DNA of 64,000 nucleotides, from positions 62,001 through 126,000 of the forward strand of contig VEMX01000012.1 in the NCBI GenBank assembly GCA_009711805.1, read 5' to 3'. The notes below the pieces were generated by a model that had not been told where the DNA came from, made no database searches, and saw nothing but the letters and a program-made list of their open reading frames with translations. This document shows, piece by piece, positions 18,187 through 27,262 of this stretch (positions within the stretch are counted from its first letter, which is position 1; the number at the start of each line of letters is the position of its first letter). Origin of the DNA: Balneolaceae bacterium. GTDB lineage: Bacteria > Bacteroidota > Rhodothermia > Balneolales > Balneolaceae. A program made the translations under genes and the position numbers.

Positions 18187-18219
18187 AAAATCCCATACGT
18201 AATAAAGCATGGGATTCAG
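18186..18219. terminator. Bidirectional terminator between convergent genes
   Basis: Stem AATCCCAT (18189-18196) and ATGGGATT (18209-18216) preceded by an A run. The A run gives a good T tail for the minus-strand DUF4168 transcript; the plus-strand tail is weaker. Confidence 0.7.
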
Positions 18220-18245
18220 ATTCTACCAAAACAGACAACCGTTAT

Positions 18246-18737
18246 TTAATTATCTTTATTTTCCTCAGCTATCTTCTGCAATCTTTGCTGAAGTTCAGGT
18301 GTTTGCCGAATAGTCATTGCCAATTGCTGAAATTTCTGCGGGCTTATTCCTTCTTCTGAAATAATTCCCATCATTTTCTGCTGCATCTTTTGTTGCTGCT
18401 GCATCATTTCAGGCTGAATTTCTTGCATAATCTTTTTCTCGGCTTCTGTGATTTTCAAGCTATCAGGTGCCACTTGTGGATTTTGCTGCAGCATTACCAA
18501 TTGCTGAAAACGGCTATACTTCATCCCACCTTCTTCTACAATAACCTTAAATTTTTCCACTGCTTTTTGTTGGGCAACTTGAAACTGAGCTGAAATTGCA
18601 GAAAATGTCTCCAACTGCTCATCTGTAACACTTTCGGGATCTAAGGGTTGTACCTGTTGTGTTCCCTGTGCAAAAACTGTAGTTGAAAAAAGCAATATAC
18701 CAACCAGCAACAGAACTGATTTAAAAAATACTCTCAT
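18246..18737 (-). CDS. DUF4168-domain secreted protein
   Basis: 163 residues with a signal peptide (cleavage near TVFAQG) and a helical, Gln-rich mature part. Two similar segments, EGGMKYSRFQQLVMLQQ and EEGISPQKFQQLAMTIRQ, mark the DUF4168 repeat pattern. A long run of Gln and Met (MMQQQQKMQQKMM) joins them. Probably periplasmic; function unknown. Divergent from the YceI gene. Confidence 0.85.
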   Translation of the reverse strand: MRVFFKSVLLLVGILLFSTTVFAQGTQQVQPLDPESVTDEQLETFSAISAQFQVAQQKAVEKFKVIVEEGGMKYSRFQQLVMLQQNPQVAPDSLKITEAEKKIMQEIQPEMMQQQQKMQQKMMGIISEEGISPQKFQQLAMTIRQTPELQQRLQKIAEENKDN

Positions 18738-18974
18738 TATGATAGTCCTTTATTATATGATTTAGTTAAACAGACCGAAAGAACCCGGTTATTACCACCA
18801 ACTTCAACTTCAACTTCATTTCGGGAATTTTTCTTTCCACGCTCCTAAATTAATAGCTTTTGACTAAATGGCGCGGAAAAAAATAAAATTTAATTTAATA
18901 TTAAACTAAATTATTTCGAAATTACTGCTGTCACAGCTAAAATTAACTCTCAATACATTTACATTTATTCAAAT

Positions 18975-19580
18975 ATGAAAACCAATAAAAAACTATTCAC
19001 TTTATTAACTGTTTCTTTAGTTGCTCTTTTTGCTGCAGCTTTTACTATACCGGAACCAACAAGTTGGACAATTGATAAAACCCATAGTGCCATTAATTTT
19101 AAAGTTATCCACTTTTTTACTCCTGTAAATGGAGAATTCCGTGAATATGAATCCACTATCCACTTCGACCCGGAAAATCTGGAAGAAAGTATGATAGATG
19201 TAAAAATAATGGTTAGCAGTATTGACACTGATAACCAACGCAGAAATAATCACCTTCAGTCTGGTGATTTCTTTAATGCTGAAAAATATCCTCATATCAC
19301 CTTTACCAGCAACAGTATAAGATCAACAAATGATGATACATTTGTTGCGGAAGGGACACTCACCATTAAAGATGTAAGCAAAGATTTTTCACTCCCCTTT
19401 AAGCTTCTCGGAATCAAAGATCATCCGATGAGAGATGGTAAATTAATAGCAGGGATGACTTCCAACTTCACTCTTGACCGTACGGAGTTTGATGTTGGGG
19501 TTGGTGACTGGGCTTCAGATGCTGTAGTTGGTGATGAAGTTACGGTAGATCTTAATCTTGAGCTTAACGCTGACAAGTAA
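18975..19580 (+). CDS. YceI-family periplasmic protein
   Basis: 201 residues with a signal peptide (cleavage near AAFTIPEP). The mature part is a YceI lipocalin-like barrel starting WTIDKTHSAINFKVIHF, with VDIKIMVSSIDTDNQRRNNHL and FTLDRTEFDVGVGDW. Members bind isoprenoid-type lipids or quinones in the periplasm; the ligand here is unknown. Followed by a strong terminator. Confidence 0.92.
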   Translation: MKTNKKLFTLLTVSLVALFAAAFTIPEPTSWTIDKTHSAINFKVIHFFTPVNGEFREYESTIHFDPENLEESMIDVKIMVSSIDTDNQRRNNHLQSGDFFNAEKYPHITFTSNSIRSTNDDTFVAEGTLTIKDVSKDFSLPFKLLGIKDHPMRDGKLIAGMTSNFTLDRTEFDVGVGDWASDAVVGDEVTVDLNLELNADK

Positions 19581-19605
19581 ACAAAAAATAAATCGTATAA
19601 AATTG

Positions 19606-19641
19606 AAAGCATCGTTTCATTTGAGGCGATGCTTTTTTTAT
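19606..19641 (+). terminator. Rho-independent terminator after YceI gene
   Basis: Stem AAAGCATCG (19606-19614) and CGATGCTTT (19627-19635) followed by a T run. Confidence 0.9.
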
Positions 19642-19672
19642 TTTAGGAATCCAAACCAATTGACCTTCACAA

Positions 19673-20224
19673 ATGAATAAAAAAAGAATTTATCTTTTAT
19701 CCGGATTTATCCTTGTAGCAGCTTTCTCAAGGATTATACCACATCCTTACAATTTTGCCCCTATTGGTGCCATGTCTATTTTTGGGGCGGCTTACTTTTC
19801 GGATAAGCGACTCTCGCTTATGCTCCCCCTTGTTGCCATGTTTATAAGCGACCTTTTGGTTAACAATATTCTTTATGCTTCTTTTTATGAAGGCTTTGTT
19901 TGGGTTAGTCCTGGTTTTTGGTCGGTATATGGGGCTATAGCCCTTATCGTACTGGCAGGATGGTTTATCCTGAAGAAAGTAAATACCAAAACAGTTATTG
20001 CGGGAAGTCTTTCTGCGTCCATCATTTTCTTTTTGGTTACAAACTTTGGCGTATGGCTAAGCAGTCCAACCTACCCTCTTACCTTTGGTGGGCTAATGAC
20101 CAGCTACACAATGGCAATCCCCTTCTTCCACTTTACCGTGCTGGGAGATCTGTTTTATTCAGGAGTATTGTTCGGAGCGTTTGAGTTTGTCAAGAGCCGG
20201 AATACGGTCTTTCAGCAAGGTTAA
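19673..20224 (+). CDS. DUF6580-like integral membrane protein
   Basis: 183 residues, about five transmembrane helices, with a conserved-looking PHPYNFAPIGAMSIFGAAYF near the N-terminus and PTYPLTFGGLMTSYTMAIPF. This resembles the small DUF6580 family, which has the look of a transporter substrate-binding subunit. No cobalamin or other riboswitch is seen in the short upstream gap. Substrate unknown. Confidence 0.7.
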   Translation: MNKKRIYLLSGFILVAAFSRIIPHPYNFAPIGAMSIFGAAYFSDKRLSLMLPLVAMFISDLLVNNILYASFYEGFVWVSPGFWSVYGAIALIVLAGWFILKKVNTKTVIAGSLSASIIFFLVTNFGVWLSSPTYPLTFGGLMTSYTMAIPFFHFTVLGDLFYSGVLFGAFEFVKSRNTVFQQG

Positions 20225-20331
20225 TTTAATTTCACTTTGCTTAAGCCGATAAACGCGGTATAATTGAGTTGTTTTAATCCTTTAGTGATCAGCAGCCTCT
20301 GAAGCATTATATGAGGTCTTAAAATTATACC

Positions 20332-21009
20332 ATGTTTGAATTATTTCCAGATCAACCGGTCTACGACTATCCAACAATACTAAATGTTTTCTATTCCCTG
20401 ATATGGGCTTTTGTGCTTTCGTCGCTGATTGCTATAACCCACAGGCTTACTTTTTCAGGGCATCAATACCCTAAAAATTATTTCCAGGGTTTAGCCCTGG
20501 GTTCTATTGTAGCTGCTATGGTTATGATGGCTATTGGAGACAGTCTGGCCCGGGGATTAGGGGCATTTGGTGCTCTTGCTATCATTCGGTTTCGAACTAA
20601 AATCCAGGATGTTCGAAATATTCTTTTCATTTTTGCCTCACTTAGTGTGGGGCTGGCTATTGGTGTTTTTGGATATACAATAGCTTTCGTGGGCACAATT
20701 TTGTTCTGCACGATGGCCCTTATACTTCATTTTACCTCTTTTAGTACCAAAGGAGGGGTACGGGGTACGCTCACTTTCAGGCTAGAGGATGGGAGAAATC
20801 ATAACAGGGTTGTGGAGCTGTTGGATGAATATTGCTCTGATTATAACGACATTGAGATTACTGCCCGAAACAGTGGGCGCTACGACTATGAATACTTTAT
20901 TGAATTCAATCACGAGCGTGACAATACGAAATTTCTTCAAAGAATAAGAGCAATAGAAAACACCCAGCGGGTGCGAATCAGTTTTAAAGATTATCAGGAA
21001 AATAATTAA
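20332..21009 (+). CDS. DUF4956 membrane protein
   Basis: 225 residues: about four transmembrane helices (to residue ~130) and a soluble C-terminal alpha/beta domain. The signature GALAIIRFRTKIQDVRNILF with the following FASLSVGLAIGVFGY is that of DUF4956, distantly like MgtC. In other bacteria DUF4956 genes occur beside VTC-type polyphosphate polymerase domains; none is seen here. Instead it heads an operon with a periplasmic adaptor (12 nt downstream) and a TolC-like protein, so it may be the inner-membrane part of an envelope-spanning assembly. That role is inference. Confidence 0.82.
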   Translation: MFELFPDQPVYDYPTILNVFYSLIWAFVLSSLIAITHRLTFSGHQYPKNYFQGLALGSIVAAMVMMAIGDSLARGLGAFGALAIIRFRTKIQDVRNILFIFASLSVGLAIGVFGYTIAFVGTILFCTMALILHFTSFSTKGGVRGTLTFRLEDGRNHNRVVELLDEYCSDYNDIEITARNSGRYDYEYFIEFNHERDNTKFLQRIRAIENTQRVRISFKDYQENN

Positions 21010-21020
21010 AGGAGGGGATG

Positions 21021-22016
21021 ATGTTTAAAAAAATTAACTCTTTCTATGTCTTTATAGCCATTTTCTTTATTGGTTTGCTTACCGTGAACACCCACTACTT
21101 TAAAGGCAGCAATTCTTTTCTGGGGGTTACTTATTCCAAAGAGTATAAAATTAACATCGAAAAACCGGCTATTGTAAGAGCTACCCATATAGTTCCCGGA
21201 GAAACGGTGCAACCGGGAGACCTTTTGGTTGAACTTGACAGCCCTGAACTCTCGCTGGAAATTGAGAAGCTGAAGAAAGAAATTGAGTTATACCAGTCTC
21301 AAAAAGCAGAGAGAGAAAAATTGGTAGAATCGGAACTGAATCTGCTGCTATCTGAAAAAAAGATCATCCAAAGTGAGATTAACAACGAGATCCGTATCAT
21401 TGAAAAACAGATAGTATTAAACCGCTCATTAACAGATTCCATCCTGAAAAGAAGAAATAAAATATTTGTTGAAGATTCGTTGAGTTCCCTTAAGCTGGAA
21501 ATCAACTCTATCCGTGAAAAGGGAGCCCTCGAACTTAACGCCGTGGATATTAAGATTACCGATTTAAAACAAGACCATAACTTTGATCAATCTCAGATTC
21601 AGGCAAAAATTGAACTCACCCAACAAGAACTGGAATGGAAACTTAAAGAGCAGGAAAATCTCAACAAATATGCCACTTTCCCCGGAGTTATTGAGAATGT
21701 GTATGTAAAACCCAATGAACAGGTAGAAGAATTTACTTCCCTGGTTTCAATTAATCCCATTCACCCCACTTCTGTAGTCGGATATCTGGTTGGCACTAAA
21801 GAACGTGACAAAAGACTGGGAGAGAAGGTTATTGTTCGTTCACTGGAACATCCAAAATTTGAAACTACCGGTAGTATTATCGGCTTTGGCTCTGTGGTTA
21901 AGCTTCCAAATATTCTTCAAAAATCCACTACTATACAAACTTTTGGTCTCGAAGTATTCATCCAAATTCCCGAGGATAACGGTTTACCGGTTGGGGAAAA
22001 AATCATTGTAAAATGA
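21021..22016 (+). CDS. HlyD-like periplasmic adaptor protein
   Basis: About 331 residues. One N-terminal membrane anchor, then a split lipoyl domain (first half VPGETVQPGDLLVELDSPEL, second half PGVIENVYVKPNEQVEEF) enclosing a long coiled-coil hairpin (about residues 75-205), then a beta-barrel segment. ATG codons occur at 21018 and 21021; the second has better spacing from GGAGGGG, which touches the first. Its end overlaps the TolC-like start (ATGA at 22013-22016). Such adaptors join inner-membrane transporters to TolC channels, but no ABC, RND or MFS gene is present here. Confidence 0.8.
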   Translation: MFKKINSFYVFIAIFFIGLLTVNTHYFKGSNSFLGVTYSKEYKINIEKPAIVRATHIVPGETVQPGDLLVELDSPELSLEIEKLKKEIELYQSQKAEREKLVESELNLLLSEKKIIQSEINNEIRIIEKQIVLNRSLTDSILKRRNKIFVEDSLSSLKLEINSIREKGALELNAVDIKITDLKQDHNFDQSQIQAKIELTQQELEWKLKEQENLNKYATFPGVIENVYVKPNEQVEEFTSLVSINPIHPTSVVGYLVGTKERDKRLGEKVIVRSLEHPKFETTGSIIGFGSVVKLPNILQKSTTIQTFGLEVFIQIPEDNGLPVGEKIIVK

Positions 22017-23254
22017 AGTCCAGCTTTATCATTTTCATATGCAGTTGCATGGCATGGTTTTTTACTGCAAGTCCGGTACAGGCTCGCCAAACGGTCTCTG
22101 AATTTCTACTGACGGCTTTTGAAGATCGGAATTTAAGCCAGTATGATGCCCAAATATCTTTCCTGAGGCCCTCTAATTATCGCTTTCCTGTGGTTGACGA
22201 GGTAGAAGTACGAATGGGAAACGATGAATTAACGTACGAAGATCTACAATACGCTCTTCGTCTCAAGCCGGGTAACCCGTGGAAAATAAGAAGAAATAAT
22301 GCGTTCTTTAATGCCACGAAAAAAGAAATTGATCTTCGGAAAAAGCTGGAATACAAAGAGAATCTTCAGCGCCGGTACGAGGTAGTATTAGATTATTTCC
22401 AGCAAAAGAACACTGCAGCACTGATTGAAGAGCGCTTGAGTATTGCTTCTAAACAGACTTCCATAATGGAAGAAAATTTTGAAAGTGAATTATTTGATGC
22501 TGAAGACTATGCGGAAAGTAAAATAAACCAAGTAGAAGATATTGAAGACCTTGATGAGGTTCTGGTAAAGTTAAACGAAACCAAAGTTGAAATTCAGCTC
22601 ATACTGGAACACCGCCCGCCTGATTGGGAAATGTTCAATCTCATTACTATCTCTTCTATAGAAAAAGTAGTCAACGAGATTGTCAATGCCACTTTTGATG
22701 ATGCAGAGCTTGAACTAATTGCCCAGCAGATAGAAGTAGCCCGGCAGGAAGTACGGGTAGAAAAAGCTGATTTTGATATTGGATATATACAGCTCGAATA
22801 CTTCCCCTTCCGGGATATTGATGATTCGGAGTACGGGGTTTCTGTAGGGCTGACTCTTCCTCTTTTTAGGGATAACAAACCTCAGATAGCCGAACGCAAG
22901 CTGGATGAGATAGAACTAAAGAACGAATTTACCCTTGAGCAGTATCAGGACTCAGTGAATAAAATAAAATCGTACGAACATCTCAAAAACCTGATCGCTC
23001 ACCACCAACTTATTGTTGACAAAACAGAAGAGTTAAATTTGGATGCAATGAGCCAGAATCTTGCAAACAGCGAAGACTATAACCCCATTATCATACTAGA
23101 ACTGGAAGAAAGCATTCTACAGCTGGAAGAAGTTTTATTAAAATCAAAATACAGGGTATTGACACAGTTTATTGATTTTCTTTTTACCTTTGATGCCCTT
23201 ATTCAAAAGCCATTAACCAATTACATTTCTGAAGATCTAGATCTTATAGAATGA
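22013..23254 (+). CDS. TolC-like outer-membrane factor
   Basis: 413 residues with a signal peptide (cleavage near VQARQ). Long alternating helices with Glu/Gln/Lys heptads and a strand block YGVSVGLTLPLFRDNKPQIAE, which matches the TolC-family strand-helix junction. It is a little shorter than usual and only one such strand block is obvious, so it is a divergent member. Overlaps both neighbours by four bases (ATGA), which argues for production in fixed ratio with the adaptor. Confidence 0.7.
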   Translation: MKSSFIIFICSCMAWFFTASPVQARQTVSEFLLTAFEDRNLSQYDAQISFLRPSNYRFPVVDEVEVRMGNDELTYEDLQYALRLKPGNPWKIRRNNAFFNATKKEIDLRKKLEYKENLQRRYEVVLDYFQQKNTAALIEERLSIASKQTSIMEENFESELFDAEDYAESKINQVEDIEDLDEVLVKLNETKVEIQLILEHRPPDWEMFNLITISSIEKVVNEIVNATFDDAELELIAQQIEVARQEVRVEKADFDIGYIQLEYFPFRDIDDSEYGVSVGLTLPLFRDNKPQIAERKLDEIELKNEFTLEQYQDSVNKIKSYEHLKNLIAHHQLIVDKTEELNLDAMSQNLANSEDYNPIIILELEESILQLEEVLLKSKYRVLTQFIDFLFTFDALIQKPLTNYISEDLDLIE

Positions 23255-23973
23255 ACATTATCATTACCGGTGCCACCTCAGGAATTGGAAAAGAATTAGC
23301 CCTTCAGTTCGCTGCCAAAGGAAATAAAGTAGGACTTATTGGCCGCAGAACTGAACGTCTGGAAGAACTAAAACATGAAATTGGTGAGCTCGCCTATATC
23401 CGAACGCTGGATGTAACCAACTTTGAGCGTGCAGAGAAGGTTTACCAAGAACTCATCGATGAAATGGACGGACTGGATATCATGATTTTAAATGCAGGTG
23501 TTGGTAGAATTAAAACCCGGCCAGCCTGGAGAATCGATGAGAGTATTATAGAAGTAAATGCCTTTGCCTTTGCCCATGGCTGCCATTTCGCCTTCGAATA
23601 TTTCCTGAAACAGGGGTATGGCCAAATTGTAGGAATGTCTTCAATTGCTGCTCACATAGCCTCAGGAAGGGCTGCCGCATACACTGCATCCAAACATTTT
23701 ATATCCAACTACATGACAGGGTTCCGGCAAAAGGCAAACCTGACGGGGGCTGATATCACAATTACAGACCTCAAACCCGGATATATATGGACGGAGATGA
23801 CTGAACGAAATAATAATATGTTTTGGGTTTCTTCGGTACAAAAAGCTGTTCAACAAATGGTAAGAGCCATCGAAAAAAAGAAAAATCATGCCTACATTAC
23901 CAAAAGATGGCGGTTGCTGGCATGGGCAGCAGAATTGGTTCCCCAATGGATTTGGGATCGGTTAAAAGTATAA
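23251..23973 (+). CDS. Short-chain dehydrogenase/reductase
   Basis: 240 residues, classical SDR. Cofactor loop GATSGIGK (about 7-14), NAG motif LNAGVG, catalytic Ser in MSSIAAH and YTASK. The Arg pair after the first strand (GRRTE) suggests NADPH. Start overlaps the TolC-like stop, making it the fourth gene of the DUF4956 operon; its substrate is unknown and its link with the envelope genes is only positional. Confidence 0.88.
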   Translation: MNIIITGATSGIGKELALQFAAKGNKVGLIGRRTERLEELKHEIGELAYIRTLDVTNFERAEKVYQELIDEMDGLDIMILNAGVGRIKTRPAWRIDESIIEVNAFAFAHGCHFAFEYFLKQGYGQIVGMSSIAAHIASGRAAAYTASKHFISNYMTGFRQKANLTGADITITDLKPGYIWTEMTERNNNMFWVSSVQKAVQQMVRAIEKKKNHAYITKRWRLLAWAAELVPQWIWDRLKV

Positions 23974-24007
23974 CTTTCCGGAGTAGATAAACACTACTAC
24001 CCTTACC

Positions 24008-24280
24008 CTACTCTTCTCTGTCCTGATCATCATCAACGGCAGATAACCGGATAGGACCTTTAGCCCGGTCAATATTAATCGGTTTGCCCTGCTGAATGAT
24101 TCTGATCTTGCCCTTAGCCTGAAGTTCACCAGCCATACCCCTCACCTCATCTAAATGCTCTTCCCATACATTCGAAAATAAATCCCGGGCCACCTCAGAA
24201 GGACTTACTGATTTACCTGCACCTCTTGACTTTGTAAGCGACAGTATCCTGCTTTCAATTTCCTCTTTCGACTTCTTCAT
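24008..24280 (-). CDS. DUF3253 domain protein
   Basis: Small protein (about 90 residues) matching the DUF3253 pattern: ILSLTKSRGAGKSVSPSEVAR, then ELQAKGKIRIIQQG and KGPIRLS. The fold is predicted to be a winged helix. Two in-frame ATGs exist (24292 and 24280); the inner one is preferred because GAGGA precedes it by a suitable distance. Function unknown; convergent with the SDR gene. Confidence 0.85.
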   Translation of the reverse strand: MKKSKEEIESRILSLTKSRGAGKSVSPSEVARDLFSNVWEEHLDEVRGMAGELQAKGKIRIIQQGKPINIDRAKGPIRLSAVDDDQDREE

Positions 24281-24675
24281 AACGATCCTCATTGTTTATT
24301 CAACAATCGTAATTATCCATTCCAATATCCAGTCCACATAATAACCGTTGTAATCTTTATTTTTTGTGTAGCTTTTTAAAACCCTTAGAGAAAATATGAG
24401 TTATTAATAGCCTGATTGGCCTGGATGATTCATCTATTTTAGTTATTCCCTATATATGGGAAGGTTAAAACCAATATGGACTTAAAATAGTTACCAGCTC
24501 AATATCTGTCAATAGCTGAACCCAAGCCTTATCACCATTTTACCAGTTCCCCTTATCCAAGATCCCTAAAAATACCGGATTCCTTTTCATTCCATGCTGC
24601 TTGTAAAAATTTAACTAAGCTCTTGTATTTGATCCTCACATGTAATTCATTAGTTCATAAATAAATTCCCTTACT
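24281..24675. other. Intergenic region, no gene recognised
   Basis: About 395 bp between divergent genes. No convincing coding frame, hairpin or RNA seen; it must hold the promoters of the DUF3253 and sugar dehydrogenase genes. Confidence 0.4.
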
Positions 24676-25815
24676 ATGAGACTATCACTAATACTCACTG
24701 TACTGCTATTACTAACTGCCTGTAAAACTGAACCTTCCGAACCTCAACCATCGGGTACTGCTGTGTCTCTCGGGTATCTTGAAACACCTGCAGGTTTTAA
24801 AGTTGAAGTATTTGCAGAAAATGTCCCCAATGCCCGACAAATGGCTATGAGCCCAAATGGGGTTTTGTATGTAGGATCCCGGCGGGATGGACGTGTACAT
24901 GCTGTAGTTGATGCTGATAATGATTATAAAGCGGATACCGTATATACTATTGCTTCAGACTTGCGGCTACCTAACGGGGTGGCCTATAGAGACGGCTCAC
25001 TATTTGTGGCCGAGGTAGGTAAAATATGGCGGTATGACGATATTGATAATCATCTAAACTCCCCCCCTTCACCTGTATTAATTACTGAGGACTATCCTAC
25101 TGAAGGGCATCATGGATGGAAGTACATTGCCTTTGGGCCCGACGGAAAATTATATGTGCCCGTGGGCGCCCCCTGCAACATTTGTAATGAAGCCGAGAAC
25201 AATCCAGTTTTTGCATCTATAACCCGAATTAATCCTGATGGCACTAACCGGGAAATTGTTGCACACGGTGTGCGCAATACGGTAGGCTTTACCTGGCATC
25301 CGGAAACAGGCAATCTCTGGTTTACCGATAATGGGAGAGACTGGCTTGGCGATGATATGCCACCATGCGAGCTAAATGAACTCACTGAAAAAGGGCAGCA
25401 TTTCGGTTATCCTTTTCTTCATGGAAATGACATCTGGGATCCGGATTTTGGAGATGAGGGTAAACAAAAAAATATTGACTTTAAAACTCCAGTTCAGGAA
25501 CTGGGGCCTCATGTAGCTCCATTGGGCGTCATTTTTTATACCGGTAACATGTTCCCTGACAATTTCAAAAACCAGGCGCTTATAGCAGAACACGGTAGCT
25601 GGAACCGAAGCGAAAAAGTTGGTTACCGAATAACGATGGTTACATTTGACGATGAAGGACACCCTACCTCCTATGAGCCCTTAGTAACCGGCTGGCTACA
25701 GGGAGAGGAAGACATGCGAGGACGTCCGGTATCCATACTTCAGCTTCAGGATGGCTCCCTTTTGATTTCAGATGATTATGGCAGCAAAATATACAGGCTT
25801 AGTTACAAAGAATAG
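24676..25815 (+). CDS. PQQ-type sugar (sorbosone/glucose) dehydrogenase-like lipoprotein
   Basis: 379 residues with a lipobox at about 13-17 (LLTAC), so a lipoprotein of the cell envelope. The rest is a six-bladed propeller of the GSDH/sorbosone dehydrogenase family: PAGFKVEVFAENVPNARQM, HGWKYIAFGPDGKLYVPVGAPC, GVRNTVGFTWHP, WFTDNGRDWLGDDMPP and AEHGSWNRSEKVG. These blocks contain the cofactor- and calcium-binding positions of the soluble PQQ enzymes. No PQQ synthesis genes are in the window; whether it binds PQQ or has another role is open. Confidence 0.85.
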   Translation: MRLSLILTVLLLLTACKTEPSEPQPSGTAVSLGYLETPAGFKVEVFAENVPNARQMAMSPNGVLYVGSRRDGRVHAVVDADNDYKADTVYTIASDLRLPNGVAYRDGSLFVAEVGKIWRYDDIDNHLNSPPSPVLITEDYPTEGHHGWKYIAFGPDGKLYVPVGAPCNICNEAENNPVFASITRINPDGTNREIVAHGVRNTVGFTWHPETGNLWFTDNGRDWLGDDMPPCELNELTEKGQHFGYPFLHGNDIWDPDFGDEGKQKNIDFKTPVQELGPHVAPLGVIFYTGNMFPDNFKNQALIAEHGSWNRSEKVGYRITMVTFDDEGHPTSYEPLVTGWLQGEEDMRGRPVSILQLQDGSLLISDDYGSKIYRLSYKE

Positions 25816-25913
25816 CTTTTGAAACAGATATCGGAGGGAATCTGGCCTACGCAATTGCAACCTTAATTCCTTATATTCCGGCTTCCTTAAAATTTTGAAA
25901 TAAACTTTGTTTC

Positions 25914-26921
25914 ATGAAAGATGTAGTATTAATTGCCGGCGACGGAATTGGATCTGAAATAACAGATTCCGTAACAAAAATTCTTGATAAAGCTGGCGCA
26001 GAGATAAACTGGGTTGAGAGATCAGCCGGTTTAGGGGCCCATGAAGAGAGTGGTAATCCCATTCCAGCAGACACTATAGAAGCAATAGATGAGCACCGTG
26101 TAGTGCTTAAAGGTCCGCTTACAACACCTGTAGGTTCAGGATTCCGTTCAGTAAATGTAGCCTTACGCCAAAAATTTGAACTATTCAGTAACATTCGCCC
26201 GGCTCGCACCCTCCCAAATATCGACAGTCCCTTTAAAAATGTAGATATGGTGATTTTCCGTGAAAACACCCAGGGACTTTATATCGGTAAAGAGCAGTGG
26301 ATAGACGATGATACTAAAACACATGCCGAAGGTATTGCCGTTGTAACTGAAGAAGCCAGTAAAAAAATCATCACGGCTGCTTTTGAGTATGCTCTTGCTA
26401 ACGATCGCAAGAAAGTAACGCTGGTCCATAAAGCAAATATTTTGAAACTGACTTCAGGCTTGTTTCTCGACATTGGTCGTGAAGTAGCCAAAAATTATCC
26501 GGATGTAGAATTTGAAGATCTGATTGTTGACAATATGGCCATGCAGATGGTGATGCGTCCGGAACGCTTCGATATTGTTGTAACAACTAACCTCTTTGGG
26601 GATATTTTATCTGATCTCGCCTCTGGTTTAGTTGGCGGGCTAGGTGTTACCGGAGCGGCCAACATTGGAGATGATGCAGCTATGTTTGAAGCTGTCCATG
26701 GGTCTGCTCCCGATATTGCCGGGCAAAACAAAGCAAATCCCCTGGCTCTCCTGTTTTCATCCGTTATGCTGCTTGAACACATCAACCAAAAACAGATAGC
26801 CGAAAATATCCGAAAGGCAATCTATAAAACACTGGTAGAGAAGAAAGTGTATTGCACCCCTGATATAGGAGGCGAAGGTACCACCTCAACATTTACCCAG
26901 GCTGTGTGCGACAATATTTAG
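25914..26921 (+). CDS. icd: Isocitrate dehydrogenase, NAD-type (isocitrate/isopropylmalate family)
   Basis: 335 residues, the length of NAD-dependent IDH and IPMDH rather than the longer E. coli-type enzyme. Motifs: IAGDGIGSEIT at the N-terminus, NVALRQKFELFSNIRPA, the substrate loop FRENTQGLYIG, KANILKLTSG and DNMAMQMVMRP, then DLASGLVGGLGVTGAANIG. The substrate-loop FRENTQGLY form is that of isocitrate rather than isopropylmalate enzymes, and there are no leucine genes around it, so IDH is favoured. The stop codon TAG lies inside the 9-bp direct repeat flanking the hairpin element that follows. Confidence 0.85.
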   Translation: MKDVVLIAGDGIGSEITDSVTKILDKAGAEINWVERSAGLGAHEESGNPIPADTIEAIDEHRVVLKGPLTTPVGSGFRSVNVALRQKFELFSNIRPARTLPNIDSPFKNVDMVIFRENTQGLYIGKEQWIDDDTKTHAEGIAVVTEEASKKIITAAFEYALANDRKKVTLVHKANILKLTSGLFLDIGREVAKNYPDVEFEDLIVDNMAMQMVMRPERFDIVVTTNLFGDILSDLASGLVGGLGVTGAANIGDDAAMFEAVHGSAPDIAGQNKANPLALLFSSVMLLEHINQKQIAENIRKAIYKTLVEKKVYCTPDIGGEGTTSTFTQAVCDNI

Positions 26922-26925
26922 TTTA

Positions 26926-27093
26926 ACGCGTTTACCGGTTGGAGATTAGCTTAAAACAGTATTGAAAGGGAGTAACCTCGCAGCGTCCGTAGGTCCTGCG
27001 AGCGTTACGGGATTCTCGCTGGAAAGCCGAACGCTACGAGGACCTGCGGACGCTCGTAGGTTCTCTAAATGGTACTTCTAACCGGTAAACGGG
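26926..27093. mobile_element. 168-bp palindromic element with 9-bp flanking repeats
   Basis: Ends are inverted repeats of the form CSCGTTTACCGGTT (26927-26940 and the complement ending at 27093). TTTAGTTTA occurs on both sides (26917-26925 and 27094-27102). Inside is a large imperfect hairpin, with arms around AGCGTCCGTAGGTCCT and its near-complement AGGACCTGCGGACGCT. There is no coding frame. Read as a MITE or palindromic repeat that landed on the icd stop codon. Confidence 0.65.
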
Positions 27094-27126
27094 TTTAGTT
27101 TATATTTTTTTATAGCACAGATACAG

Positions 27127-27154
27127 AAAAGGCTGCCCAAAGGCAGCCTTTTTT
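27127..27154 (+). terminator. Rho-independent terminator downstream of icd
   Basis: Stem AAAAGGCTGCC (27127-27137) and GGCAGCC (27142-27148) followed by T6. It lies beyond the hairpin element, as if the element had inserted between the gene and its terminator. Confidence 0.88.
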
Positions 27155-27262
27155 ATTACAATCTAATGTTGCACCCACTAAATAAGTAAAGTAAAGTTTC
27201 TATATAAAACTTGCCTGATTTACTTATAACATTGGCCTAATCAATAACCACACTAATGTTAA

